Below, in pieces: positions 1-5,456 of a stretch of DNA of 8,865 bases. Positions within the stretch are counted from its first letter, which is position 1, and every line of letters begins with the position of its first letter. This DNA comes from Actinocrinis sp046724665 (GTDB lineage Bacteria > Actinomycetota > Actinomycetes > Streptomycetales > Catenulisporaceae): contig JBKOWZ010000133.1 of the NCBI GenBank assembly GCA_046724665.1, forward strand, positions 1 through 8,865, read 5' to 3'. A program made the translations under genes and the position numbers. The notes beneath the pieces are model-generated. The model was not told where the DNA came from. It ran no database searches and saw only the letters and a list, made by a program, of their open reading frames with translations.

Positions 1-199
1 GGGTGGGGTAGTTGGTGGGCCGGACCGCGACCCGCTGGCCGGTCACGGTGGTCGCCCAGCTCAAGCCGCCGTTGCCGGCGGCGCTCGCGGCCGGGATCGG
101 GCCGGCCAGCGCGGCGGTGAGCAACACGGACGCCGTCGCCAGGACGGCGGCGCGGCGCGATGCGGTGTGGGTGGTCCGCAGACGCCCGAAGTGTCCCAT
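1..199 (-). CDS. N-terminus of a secreted protein (partial, runs off left edge)
   Basis: About 66 codons of a minus-strand gene are visible. The N-terminus is a clear export signal: a basic n-region (MGHFGRLRTTHTASRR), a hydrophobic core (AAVLATASVLLTAALAG) and an Ala-rich cleavage zone near PAASA. The mature part begins about AGNGGLSWATTVTGQRVAVR. SRRAAVL loosely resembles a twin-arginine motif, so either Sec or Tat export is possible. I chose the ATG at 197-199 because an AGGA purine run lies five bases upstream; an in-frame ATG at 209-211 is an alternative with a weaker site. Too little of the mature protein is present to name a function. It is read in the same direction as the GH26-like gene but separated from it by about 190 bases. 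Confidence 0.6.
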   Translation of the reverse strand, partial: MGHFGRLRTTHTASRRAAVLATASVLLTAALAGPIPAASAAGNGGLSWATTVTGQRVAVRPTNYPT

Positions 200-389
200 G
201 GATGTCCTCATCAGATTGTTGTTCCGGATAGGACGGATCTGGGTCAGAGTACTGTCACAAAGTGCGATTCGCCCCGGCGTTCGGGCGGGAAATCGGTGTA
301 CGCACGCAGCCTTCTGCTTCACTTGGCGCCCCGACACCCCTTGACACGTTGCTGCTACGGTGATGGCGCTGGACGCGGGCGTCACATCG
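200..389. other. Intergenic region upstream of the secreted-protein gene
   Basis: This stretch of about 190 bases lies between the stop of the GH26-like gene and the start of the secreted-protein gene. It is less GC-rich than its surroundings (around 215-260 in particular) and should hold the promoter of the secreted protein. I could not assign convincing -35 and -10 boxes. No hairpin strong enough to call a terminator for the GH26-like gene was found. Confidence 0.4.
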
Positions 390-1421
390 CTACTGCGCGC
401 CGGCCACCGTGTTCAGGTACCTCGGATCCGGTCCGGTGCGCCGGCGCAGCTCGGCGGCGCCGACCGCGTGGCTCGCCAGCCGGAAGTCCTTCTCGCCGAC
501 CGCGAAGTCGAAGTAGACCAGGGCCTTGACGGTTCGCGGATGCGCGGCGGCCCAGTCGAGGATCAGATCGACGGCGGCCGCGGTGTCCTGTTCCGGCAGC
601 TGTGGCGCCCACTCGGCCAGCATCAGCGGCTTGCCTCGGGCCGAGGCGAAGGAAGCCAGGGCGTTGAGCCCGTCCGGTCCGTCCAGCAGGTAGCCGGTCG
701 GCGCGCTCTGCGGGTAGCCGTCCACGCCGATCCAGTCCACGTAGGCGTCACCGGGGTACCACGCCGAAACGTGCGCTCCGCCCGGCCCGCGCCAGGTGTT
801 GACGCACCACACGAACGCCGCGTTCGCCGCGCCCTCGGACTGGAAGAGGTCGTACACGTGCCGCCACGCCACGATGTACGCACTCTGTGATACGGCCGGC
901 AGGTTCCACTGCGGGTACCAGGTGCCGTTCATCTCCCAGTCGAGCCGCACGAACACCGGCTTGCCGAACCGCTTCACCGCGTCGGCCTGCTCGCGCAGAT
1001 ACGAGTCGCGTCCGCCGGCCGCGACGGTGCCGCCGGCGAGCTCCAGGTTCCACGAGACCATCGGCGTCGTGCCGGGCATCGTCGCCGCTGCGGACAGCGT
1101 CGGGGAGAACGGGCCGTCGGGCCAGGTGTACTGGTTGTAGATCGCCGGATGGGTGGTGATCCCGGCCGCCCTCTCGAACACGTCCATCCGGTACAGGTCG
1201 GTGGACACGCCGAGATAGACCGCGCCGTCCGCGGGCTCGAACTTGGCGTGCCCGCTGCCGTGGGCGGGCTCGGGCGCGGCACGCGCTTCGGCTCCGGCAC
1301 GTGCCGGGCCGTGCGCAGGAGCCTTCTCGCCGGTACCGCCGGCTGCGATTGCGGCGGCCACGCTCACGCCCACGCAGGCCAGAAGCACCAGAAGCACCAC
1401 GATCCGCCGGCTCCAGATCAC
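390..1421 (-). CDS. GH26-like glycoside hydrolase (beta-mannanase-type), membrane-anchored or secreted
   Basis: 343 aa from the GTG at 1419-1421. Residues 1-29 are an export or anchor segment: arginines at 5-6 followed by a long hydrophobic stretch. LLAC at 13-16 weakly resembles a lipobox, so lipoprotein, signal peptide and single-pass anchor are all possible. A Pro/Ala/Gly-rich linker (about 31-60) leads to a catalytic domain from about 66 onward. VRLDWEMNGTWYP (158-170) matches the GH26 acid/base motif with E163. KPLMLAEWAP (264-273) matches the nucleophile motif with E270. VDWIGVDGYP (228-237) is also typical of these (beta/alpha)8 clan-A enzymes. The His that usually precedes the acid/base Glu is Trp here. 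The family cleaves beta-1,4-mannan or mixed beta-glucans; the substrate cannot be told. The start lies 17 bases after the stop of the upstream gene with only a weak GGG ribosome site, suggesting an operon with translational coupling. A longer reading frame reaching 1937 is antisense to nothing real but overlaps the upstream gene out of frame and was trimmed. Confidence 0.8.
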   Translation of the reverse strand: MIWSRRIVVLLVLLACVGVSVAAAIAAGGTGEKAPAHGPARAGAEARAAPEPAHGSGHAKFEPADGAVYLGVSTDLYRMDVFERAAGITTHPAIYNQYTWPDGPFSPTLSAAATMPGTTPMVSWNLELAGGTVAAGGRDSYLREQADAVKRFGKPVFVRLDWEMNGTWYPQWNLPAVSQSAYIVAWRHVYDLFQSEGAANAAFVWCVNTWRGPGGAHVSAWYPGDAYVDWIGVDGYPQSAPTGYLLDGPDGLNALASFASARGKPLMLAEWAPQLPEQDTAAAVDLILDWAAAHPRTVKALVYFDFAVGEKDFRLASHAVGAAELRRRTGPDPRYLNTVAGAQ

Positions 1422-1438
1422 CGGCCCATCGTATGCGG

Positions 1439-2362
1439 TCAGTGTCCGGCCAGCAGGTTCGAGATGAGGATGCGCACCTGTGCGCGGCTGCGCAGCCCGT
1501 TGGCCGCCTGGGACCGGAACCAGGCGAACTGCGGCGCGCGCCCGTCGATGCCGCGCAGCGGATCGACCTGGAGGACGCCCGAGATGATCGGCCGGTCGCC
1601 GGCCCGCACCGTGATCGGCGCCCAGAAGTACAGCAGGCAGTCCGCCTCCACCCGCCGCACGCTCTTCTCGTCGTTGAGGATGACCGCGCTGCGCCGCACG
1701 AGGTCCGCCGCGTCGTCCCGCAGCCGCGCGAGCACCGGTCCGTACTGGACGTTGATCGTCGGCCCGGTCGCCGCGGACAGCCAGCCGTCCGCGCCGAGGC
1801 GGAACGGCGTGTACACCACCGCGGCGTCCTGGTGCGGCCCGAGGTAGGCGGCGCCGAGGTCCTGGTTCGACGGGAAGAGGTACCAGAGGTCTCCGGGCAT
1901 GAACCCGATCGGGACCCCGGACATCTGCGTCAGCCACTCGGACAGCGCCGCGGCGAGCGTCGGCGCCAGGTCGCGGGTCACCTCGCCGCGGTTGATCGAA
2001 TGCTCCGAATGGGTGTGCGCGAGCGGTTCGAGCCCGTACAGCGCCGCGCTGTCCCAGTCGATCAGGTTCGGACCGCCGGCCACCAGGTAGCAGTCGCCGT
2101 GCACGCGGTCACGGCCCAGTCCCCACTCGTGCCGCCGCGTGTCGTACGAACGCCGCGACACCACCCCGGCCTCGGCCAACGCGCTCTGATCACCCACCGC
2201 GAGGCGGCCGAGCACCGCGTGGCCATGCGCCGCGCTCAGCAGCCGCCCGACGATTCGCGGCGCGCCGTCGAGCGCGTGGGCCGGATCGGTCAGCTCCACC
2301 CGCTGCCACATGGGCAGCCCGCCCGGCTGGTAGCGCGGGTCGTCGTGGTGGTGGTCGGTCAT
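1439..2362 (-). CDS. Unrecognised 307-aa protein with HxH and SxxD motifs (possible divergent JAB/JAMM fold)
   Basis: 307 aa, predicted cytoplasmic: no signal peptide and no membrane segment. The ATG at 2360-2362 is chosen because a GGAGG ribosome site lies seven bases upstream; the frame stays open to a GTG at 2449 without a good site. I do not recognise the family. Visible landmarks are a His-rich N-terminus (MTDHHHDD), PLAHTHSEHS (residues 113-122) and FPSNQDLGAAYLG (163-175) followed by a strand-like DAAVVYTPFRLGADG (179-193). H116/H118 and S165/D168 are spaced internally like the HxH...SxxD metal site of JAB/JAMM proteases, but 46 residues separate H118 from S165, against about 10 in classical members, and the partner Glu is not obvious. 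The C-terminal third (205-307) is rich in Arg and predicted mixed alpha/beta. The gene is first in a two-gene unit with the GH26-like gene. A coding call is secure; the function is not. Confidence 0.8.
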   Translation of the reverse strand: MTDHHHDDPRYQPGGLPMWQRVELTDPAHALDGAPRIVGRLLSAAHGHAVLGRLAVGDQSALAEAGVVSRRSYDTRRHEWGLGRDRVHGDCYLVAGGPNLIDWDSAALYGLEPLAHTHSEHSINRGEVTRDLAPTLAAALSEWLTQMSGVPIGFMPGDLWYLFPSNQDLGAAYLGPHQDAAVVYTPFRLGADGWLSAATGPTINVQYGPVLARLRDDAADLVRRSAVILNDEKSVRRVEADCLLYFWAPITVRAGDRPIISGVLQVDPLRGIDGRAPQFAWFRSQAANGLRSRAQVRILISNLLAGH

Positions 2363-2599
2363 TCGGCCGCCTCCGGGATCGCTATCGCTATGAGGGAAGC
2401 AGGCGGCCCCCTGCGGCCCCCGCGCCCAACATGAGGCGCGCCACGCCACAGCTGATACAGCAATGCAGCTTCCTGCGAGCGGGGCGCGCAGCCTCTAAGC
2501 TTGGGCCCGTCGTGATCGAGTACGGACGGACCGAGCCGGGATCGAGCACGGACGCCGCGAACGCCGAGAAGTAGCGAAGAGGAAGGTGGGAGCCCCCGC
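2363..2599. promoter_or_regulatory. Divergent intergenic region between the 307-aa gene and the ferredoxin gene
   Basis: About 237 bases separate the divergent starts, so promoters for both transcription units should lie here. No -35/-10 pair stands out in either direction. The visible structure is a near-perfect 14-bp direct repeat (2514-2527 and 2540-2553, 13 of 14 identical, GATCGAGTACGGAC type) on the ferredoxin side, with starts 26 bases apart, ending 46 bases before the ferredoxin start codon. A GGGAG ribosome site precedes the ferredoxin ATG by seven bases. Confidence 0.35.
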
Positions 2600-2791
2600 A
2601 TGCGCATCAGCGTCGATCAGGAGAAGTGCTGCTCGGCCGGGAACTGCGTGTTCGCCGCCCCGGAGGTCTTCGACCAGGACGACGAGGGCCTGGTCGTCGC
2701 GCTGCTGGCCTCTCCGCCGCCCGAGCTTGCGGCGAAGGTGACTGAGGCTGCCGACCTGTGTCCGTCCGGTGCGATTATTGTGGAGGACTGA
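2600..2791 (+). CDS. 3Fe-4S ferredoxin (P450-partner type)
   Basis: 63 aa, the usual size for small actinobacterial ferredoxins that pass single electrons to cytochromes P450. The cluster ligands are visible: C10, C16 and C54-P55 (pattern CxxxxxC ... CP). The position that would be a fourth ligand in a 4Fe-4S site is not a Cys, as expected for a 3Fe-4S cluster; C11 is an additional Cys next to C10. The acidic face (DQDDEG at 25-30) is typical for partner docking. The ATG at 2600 has a GGGAG site seven bases upstream. No P450 or ferredoxin reductase is encoded in this window, so its redox partner is unknown. The last 28 codons of the gene form the first unit of the tandem repeat array that follows. 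Confidence 0.92.
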   Translation: MRISVDQEKCCSAGNCVFAAPEVFDQDDEGLVVALLASPPPELAAKVTEAADLCPSGAIIVED

Positions 2792-2846
2792 GCGGACCGT
2801 CCCTGGAGGGCGCGCACGGCACCGTGCCGGGAGTTGAGTATCACCC

Positions 2847-2936
2847 GTGCTGACGTCCGCGCCGCCCGAGTTCGTGGCGAAGGTGACTGAGGTGGCCGAC
2901 CTGTGTCCGTCCGGTGCGATCATCGTGGAGGACTGA
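2847..2936 (+). pseudogene. Headless ferredoxin C-terminus, repeat unit 2
   Basis: From the in-frame GTG at 2847 to the TGA at 2934 this reads as a 29-codon fragment, LTSAPPEFVAKVTEVADLCP and onward, equivalent to residues 36-63 of the intact ferredoxin. It keeps the single Cys-Pro ligand site and the SGAIIVED ending but lacks the CxxxxxC half, so it could not hold a cluster alone. The purine-rich GGGAG before the GTG is 13 or more bases away, a poor distance, so translation is doubtful. Replacements relative to the intact gene are A/T, P/A, L/F, A/V and A/V, all conservative. Confidence 0.6.
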
Positions 2937-2992
2937 GCGGGACCGCTCCGGGAGTGCGCGTATGGCACCGCGCTGGGAGCTGGGTATCACCC

Positions 2993-3145
2993 GTGCTGAC
3001 GTCCGCGCCGCCCGAGTTTGCGGCGAAGGTGACTGAGGCGGCTGACCTGTGTCCGTCCGGTGCGATCATCGTGGAGGACTGGCCGGGGCCGCTCCGGGAG
3101 TGCGTGTACGGCACCGCGCTGGGAGCTGGGTATCACCCGGGCTGA
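2993..3145 (+). pseudogene. Headless ferredoxin C-terminus with stop lost, repeat unit 3
   Basis: This reads as LTSAPPEFAAKVTEAADLCP and onward, from the GTG at 2993. The TGA that ends the other units is TGG here (3080-3082), so the frame continues through the spacer for about 20 more codons (WPGPLRECVYGTALGAGYHP) to a TGA at 3143, which overlaps the start of unit 4. Apart from this it is five bases different from unit 2 over the 87-base coding part. Like the other fragments it lacks the N-terminal cluster half. Confidence 0.55.
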
Positions 3146-3228
3146 CCTCTCCGCCGCCTGAGCTTGCGGCGAAGGTGACCGAGGCGGCCGACCTGTGTCC
3201 GTCTGGCGCGATCCTCGTGGAGGACTGA
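3142..3228 (+). pseudogene. Headless ferredoxin C-terminus, repeat unit 4
   Basis: This reads LTSPPPELAAKVTEAADLCP followed by SGAILVED and TGA at 3226. At protein level it is the closest to the intact ferredoxin: nine base differences in 29 codons change only two residues (A/T and I/L), the rest being synonymous. The GTG seen before units 2 and 3 is GGG here, so there is no ordinary start codon. It may be a relic of a once complete ferredoxin copy. Confidence 0.55.
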
Positions 3229-3278
3229 CCGGACCGTCCCGAGAGGGCACGTATGGCACCGCGCCGGGACCACCCGGC

Positions 3279-3375
3279 GCGCCTGGCACGGGTCTGCACC
3301 TGGGCCGGCAGCGAGCAGTAGGTCGTCAACCAGCTGTAACGCTCGTCACCATCATCCTGTCTTATCCTCCCGCAG
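3279..3375. other. Intergenic stretch between repeat array and exporter operator
   Basis: No gene is supported. The base composition falls toward the right end (TAACGCTCGTCACCATCATC region), which is where the exporter promoter should be, but clear -35 and -10 boxes were not identified. A 22-codon reading frame starting at ATG 3253 with a GAGAGGG run in front was noticed but has no homology support. Confidence 0.3.
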
Positions 3376-3401
3376 CTATTTAGGTAACCTCTGCTAAATA
3401 G
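3376..3401. promoter_or_regulatory. Perfect inverted repeat, candidate operator of the exporter gene
   Basis: CTATTTAG, ten bases, CTAAATAG: a perfect 8-bp dyad, strikingly AT-rich in a GC-rich region, 25 bases before the exporter ATG. The left arm overlaps a second small dyad, AGGTAACCT. Size and position fit a dimeric winged-helix repressor of the MarR or TetR kind, which commonly control DHA2 exporters. A DtxR/IdeR iron box was considered: TTAGG and CTAA are present, but the spacing is one base short and the centre does not match. No regulator gene for it is in the window. Confidence 0.6.
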
Positions 3402-3426
3402 TTTGGCCGGCGGGAGGTTGGCGCGG

Positions 3427-5199
3427 ATGACGACCACGGGTGCCGACACAGGTGCCGAGGGCAGGACGCAGCGGTCGGTCCGGCGAGACGGCGGCGGTTC
3501 GGAGGGGCCGGGCGGGCAGCGGCGGGGCCGCTGGATCGGCGCGGACCACCCGCGTTACAAGTGGGTCGCGCTCTCCAACACGACGCTGGGCATGCTGATC
3601 GCGACGATCAACAGCTCGATCGTGCTGATCTCGCTGCCGGCGATCTTCAACGGCATCCGGCTCGACCCGCTCCAGCCGGGCAACGTCAGCTATCTGCTGT
3701 GGATGCTGATGGGCTACATGCTGGTCTCGGCCGTCCTCGTGGTCGCGCTCGGCCGGCTCGGGGACATCTACGGCCGGGTGCGGATCTACAACGCCGGGTT
3801 CCTGATCTTCGCCGTCACCTCGGTCGTCCTGTCGCTCGATCCGCTGCACGGCGGCGGGGGAGCGCTGTGGCTGATCCTCTGGCGCATCGTGCAGGCCGTC
3901 GGCGGGTCGATGCTGATGGCCAACTCCGCCGCGATCATCACCGACGCGTTCCCGGCCGCGCAGCGCGGCATGGCGCTCGGGGTGAACATGGTCGCCGCGA
4001 TCGCCGGCTCGTTCATCGGACTGGTGCTCGGCGGGGTGCTGGCCGAGTGGGACTGGCGCACCATCTTCTGGGTCAACGTGCCCATCGGCCTGCTCGGCAC
4101 GGTCTGGGCGTACCGCTCGCTGCACGAGACCGGGATCCGCAAGCCCGCGCGCTTCGACCTGTGGGGCAATCTGACCTTCGGCGTCGGACTGACCGCGCTG
4201 CTGGCCGGGATCACCTATGGAATTCAGCCATATGGCGGGCACACGATGGGGTGGACGAACCCGTGGGTGGTCGCGGGGCTGGCCGGCGGGCTCGTGCTGC
4301 TCGCGGTGTTCTGCGTCGTCGAGACGCGGGTCGCCGAGCCGATGTTCCCGCTGCGGCTGTTCCGCAACGCCGCCTTCACCGGCGGCAACGCGGCCGCGCT
4401 GCTCGGCTCGATAGGCCGCGGCGGCATGCAGTTCATGCTGATCATCTGGTTGCAGGGCATCTGGCTGCCGCTGCACGGCTACGACTACGCGCGCACGCCG
4501 CTGTGGGCCGGCATCTACCTGCTGCCGCTGACCGTCGGCTTCCTCGCCGCCGGGCCGATCGCCGGGCACCTGTCCGACAAGTTCGGCGCGCGGCTGTTCG
4601 CGGCCGGCGGCCTGGTCGTGATGGCTGCCTCGTTCGCGGGGCTGCTGCTGATCCCGACGGACTTCGGCTACGGCTGGTTCGCCGCGCTGGTCTTCCTCAA
4701 CGGGCTCGGCGGCGGCCTGTTCGCCGCGCCGAACACCTCGATCATCATGTCCAACGTGCCGGCCGAGGCCCGCGGCGCCGCGTCCGGCATGCGCGCCACC
4801 TTCCAGAACGCGGGCATGGTGCTGTCGATCGGCGTGTTCTTCTCGCTCATGGTCGCCGGGCTGGCCGGGTCGCTGCCGAACACGCTCACCAGCGGGCTGA
4901 TCGCGCAGGGCGTGCCGCTCGCCGACGCGCACACCGTCGCCGCGCTGCCTCCGGTCGGCACCCTGTTCGCCGCGTTCCTCGGCTACAACCCGATCCAGCA
5001 GCTGCTCGGCCCGCGAGTGCTGGGCAGCCTGCCCACAGCCAACGCGCACACGCTGACCGGCCGCGAGTTCTTCCCGAACCTGATCTCCGGACCCTTTCAC
5101 GACGGCCTGGTCGTGGTCTTCTCGCTGGCCATCGCGATGTCGCTGGTAGCGGCCGCCGCCTGCTTGATCCGCGACAAGCCCGAGCCGCGCGACGACTAG
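3427..5199 (+). CDS. DHA2-family MFS drug/proton antiporter, 14 transmembrane segments
   Basis: 590 aa. The ATG at 3427 has a GGGAGG site nine bases upstream; an in-frame TTG at 3403 abuts the operator and is unlikely. After a 45-residue Arg/Gly-rich cytoplasmic tail come about 14 hydrophobic segments, starting near residues 48-72, 90-108, 120-137, 148-172, 182-205, 212-230 and 245-266 and ending with 462-481 and 560-581. Motif A, GRLGDIYGRVR (109-119), follows segment 2 and identifies the major facilitator superfamily. The antiporter motif C in segment 5 reads GSFIGLVLGG (194-203), with Leu where Pro is usual. In segment 1 the common Asp-Ser-Thr is TINSSIV. An unusually long loop (about 482-559) separates the last two segments. 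Such proteins expel toxic organic compounds or the cell's own antibiotics using the proton gradient; the substrate cannot be read. It stands alone, after its own operator candidate. Confidence 0.92.
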   Translation: MTTTGADTGAEGRTQRSVRRDGGGSEGPGGQRRGRWIGADHPRYKWVALSNTTLGMLIATINSSIVLISLPAIFNGIRLDPLQPGNVSYLLWMLMGYMLVSAVLVVALGRLGDIYGRVRIYNAGFLIFAVTSVVLSLDPLHGGGGALWLILWRIVQAVGGSMLMANSAAIITDAFPAAQRGMALGVNMVAAIAGSFIGLVLGGVLAEWDWRTIFWVNVPIGLLGTVWAYRSLHETGIRKPARFDLWGNLTFGVGLTALLAGITYGIQPYGGHTMGWTNPWVVAGLAGGLVLLAVFCVVETRVAEPMFPLRLFRNAAFTGGNAAALLGSIGRGGMQFMLIIWLQGIWLPLHGYDYARTPLWAGIYLLPLTVGFLAAGPIAGHLSDKFGARLFAAGGLVVMAASFAGLLLIPTDFGYGWFAALVFLNGLGGGLFAAPNTSIIMSNVPAEARGAASGMRATFQNAGMVLSIGVFFSLMVAGLAGSLPNTLTSGLIAQGVPLADAHTVAALPPVGTLFAAFLGYNPIQQLLGPRVLGSLPTANAHTLTGREFFPNLISGPFHDGLVVVFSLAIAMSLVAAAACLIRDKPEPRDD

Positions 5200-5208
5200 T
5201 GCCTCGGC

Positions 5209-5239
5209 AGCCTGACGCCTCCGGTTAGGGAATCAGGCT
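5209..5239 (+). terminator. Inverted repeat after the exporter gene, possible terminator
   Basis: AGCCTGA and TCAGGCT form a perfect 7-bp stem around a 17-base loop, beginning ten bases after the exporter stop. No T-run follows; actinobacterial terminators often lack one. An alternative 6-bp stem (CCTGAC/GTTAGG with one G-T pair) overlaps it. Confidence 0.4.
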
Positions 5240-5278
5240 TCGTAGCACACCTCCGGGAGATAGAGTACTCGCACATGT

Positions 5279-5306
5279 TTGCGAAGTCGCTGCCGGTTCA
5301 GATAAC
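5279..5306 (+). promoter_or_regulatory. Possible promoter of the universal stress protein gene
   Basis: TTGCGA and GATAAC are 16 bases apart, each matching four of six bases of the housekeeping sigma consensus. Use of this site would give an mRNA leader of about 145 bases containing several G-runs and a GC hairpin. Confidence 0.3.
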
Positions 5307-5420
5307 TCGAAATGCGGATACAACCTCGGCCGTCGGCGGTCCATGCTGGACAGAGAACCCTTCGAGGGGGCGGCAGTGTTTGCTCGGGGGGACGGTCGGG
5401 GCCCTGGGGTTCCCGAGGCG

Positions 5421-5439
5421 CGCGGGCGCGACGCCCGCG
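5421..5439 (+). promoter_or_regulatory. GC hairpin directly before the ribosome site of the stress-protein gene
   Basis: CGCGGGCG, three bases, CGCCCGCG: a perfect 8-bp stem that ends 17 bases before the start codon and directly abuts the GGGGGAAGGGGGAGGG purine tract acting as ribosome site. There is no T-run, so it is not a standard terminator. It could affect translation initiation or mRNA stability. Confidence 0.4.
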
Positions 5440-5456
5440 GGGGAAGGGGGAGGGCG

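Larger units (their letters stand above)
2704..3278 (+). repeat. Tandem array: four units of ~146 bp made of the ferredoxin 3' end plus downstream spacer
   Basis: Units begin at 2704 (inside the ferredoxin gene), 2849, 2995 and 3141, so the periods are 145, 146 and 146 bases. Each unit holds about 87 bases of ferredoxin coding sequence (LxSxPPExxAKVTExADLCPSGAIxVED) ending at the stop-codon position (2789, 2934, 3080, 3226), followed by a 58-59 base spacer containing GGCACCG and, in most units, TATCACCCG. The fourth unit has lost about eight bases near its end and stops resembling the others at about 3278. Because the period is not a multiple of three, the units do not form one repetitive protein. 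Units 1 and 4 share variants (CTCTCCGCCGCC, GAGCTTGCGG, GGACCGTCC), while units 2 and 3 share others (GTCCGCGCCGCC, GCTCCGGGAG), giving an A-B-B-A order. No transposon ends or flanking target duplications were seen. Confidence 0.9.

Noticed and set aside
337..366. Plus-strand TTGACA as a promoter
   Set aside because: No -10 box at a suitable distance and no plus-strand gene follows; both neighbours are on the minus strand.
1422..1937. N-terminal extension of the GH26-like reading frame
   Set aside because: It overlaps the 307-aa gene in another frame, has an Arg/Pro/Gly-rich composition typical of out-of-frame reading, and the export signal begins just after the GTG at 1421.
2815..2829. Hairpin CGGCACCGTGCCG after the ferredoxin as terminator
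   Set aside because: The loop would be one to five bases with a short stem, no T-run follows, and pairing is largely lost in the other units.
2704..3278. CRISPR array or REP-type repeats
   Set aside because: The repeat unit is long (~146 bp), contiguous without unique spacers, and is derived from the adjacent coding gene.
3376..3401. DtxR/IdeR iron box
   Set aside because: TTAGG and CTAA arms are present, but the spacing is one base short of the 19-bp consensus and the centre differs; the perfect outer dyad fits a different regulator better.
2495..3449. Minus-strand open frames across the ferredoxin repeat array
   Set aside because: They recur only because the repeats recur (THSRSGP...SSTMIAPDGHRSA); they are antisense of the ferredoxin codons, without ribosome sites or similarity to a known family.
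3394..5100. 568-codon minus-strand frame opposite the exporter
   Set aside because: It is a shadow of the exporter: extreme Arg/Asp/Gln/Gly/His composition and no domain, while the plus strand encodes a complete 14-segment transporter.
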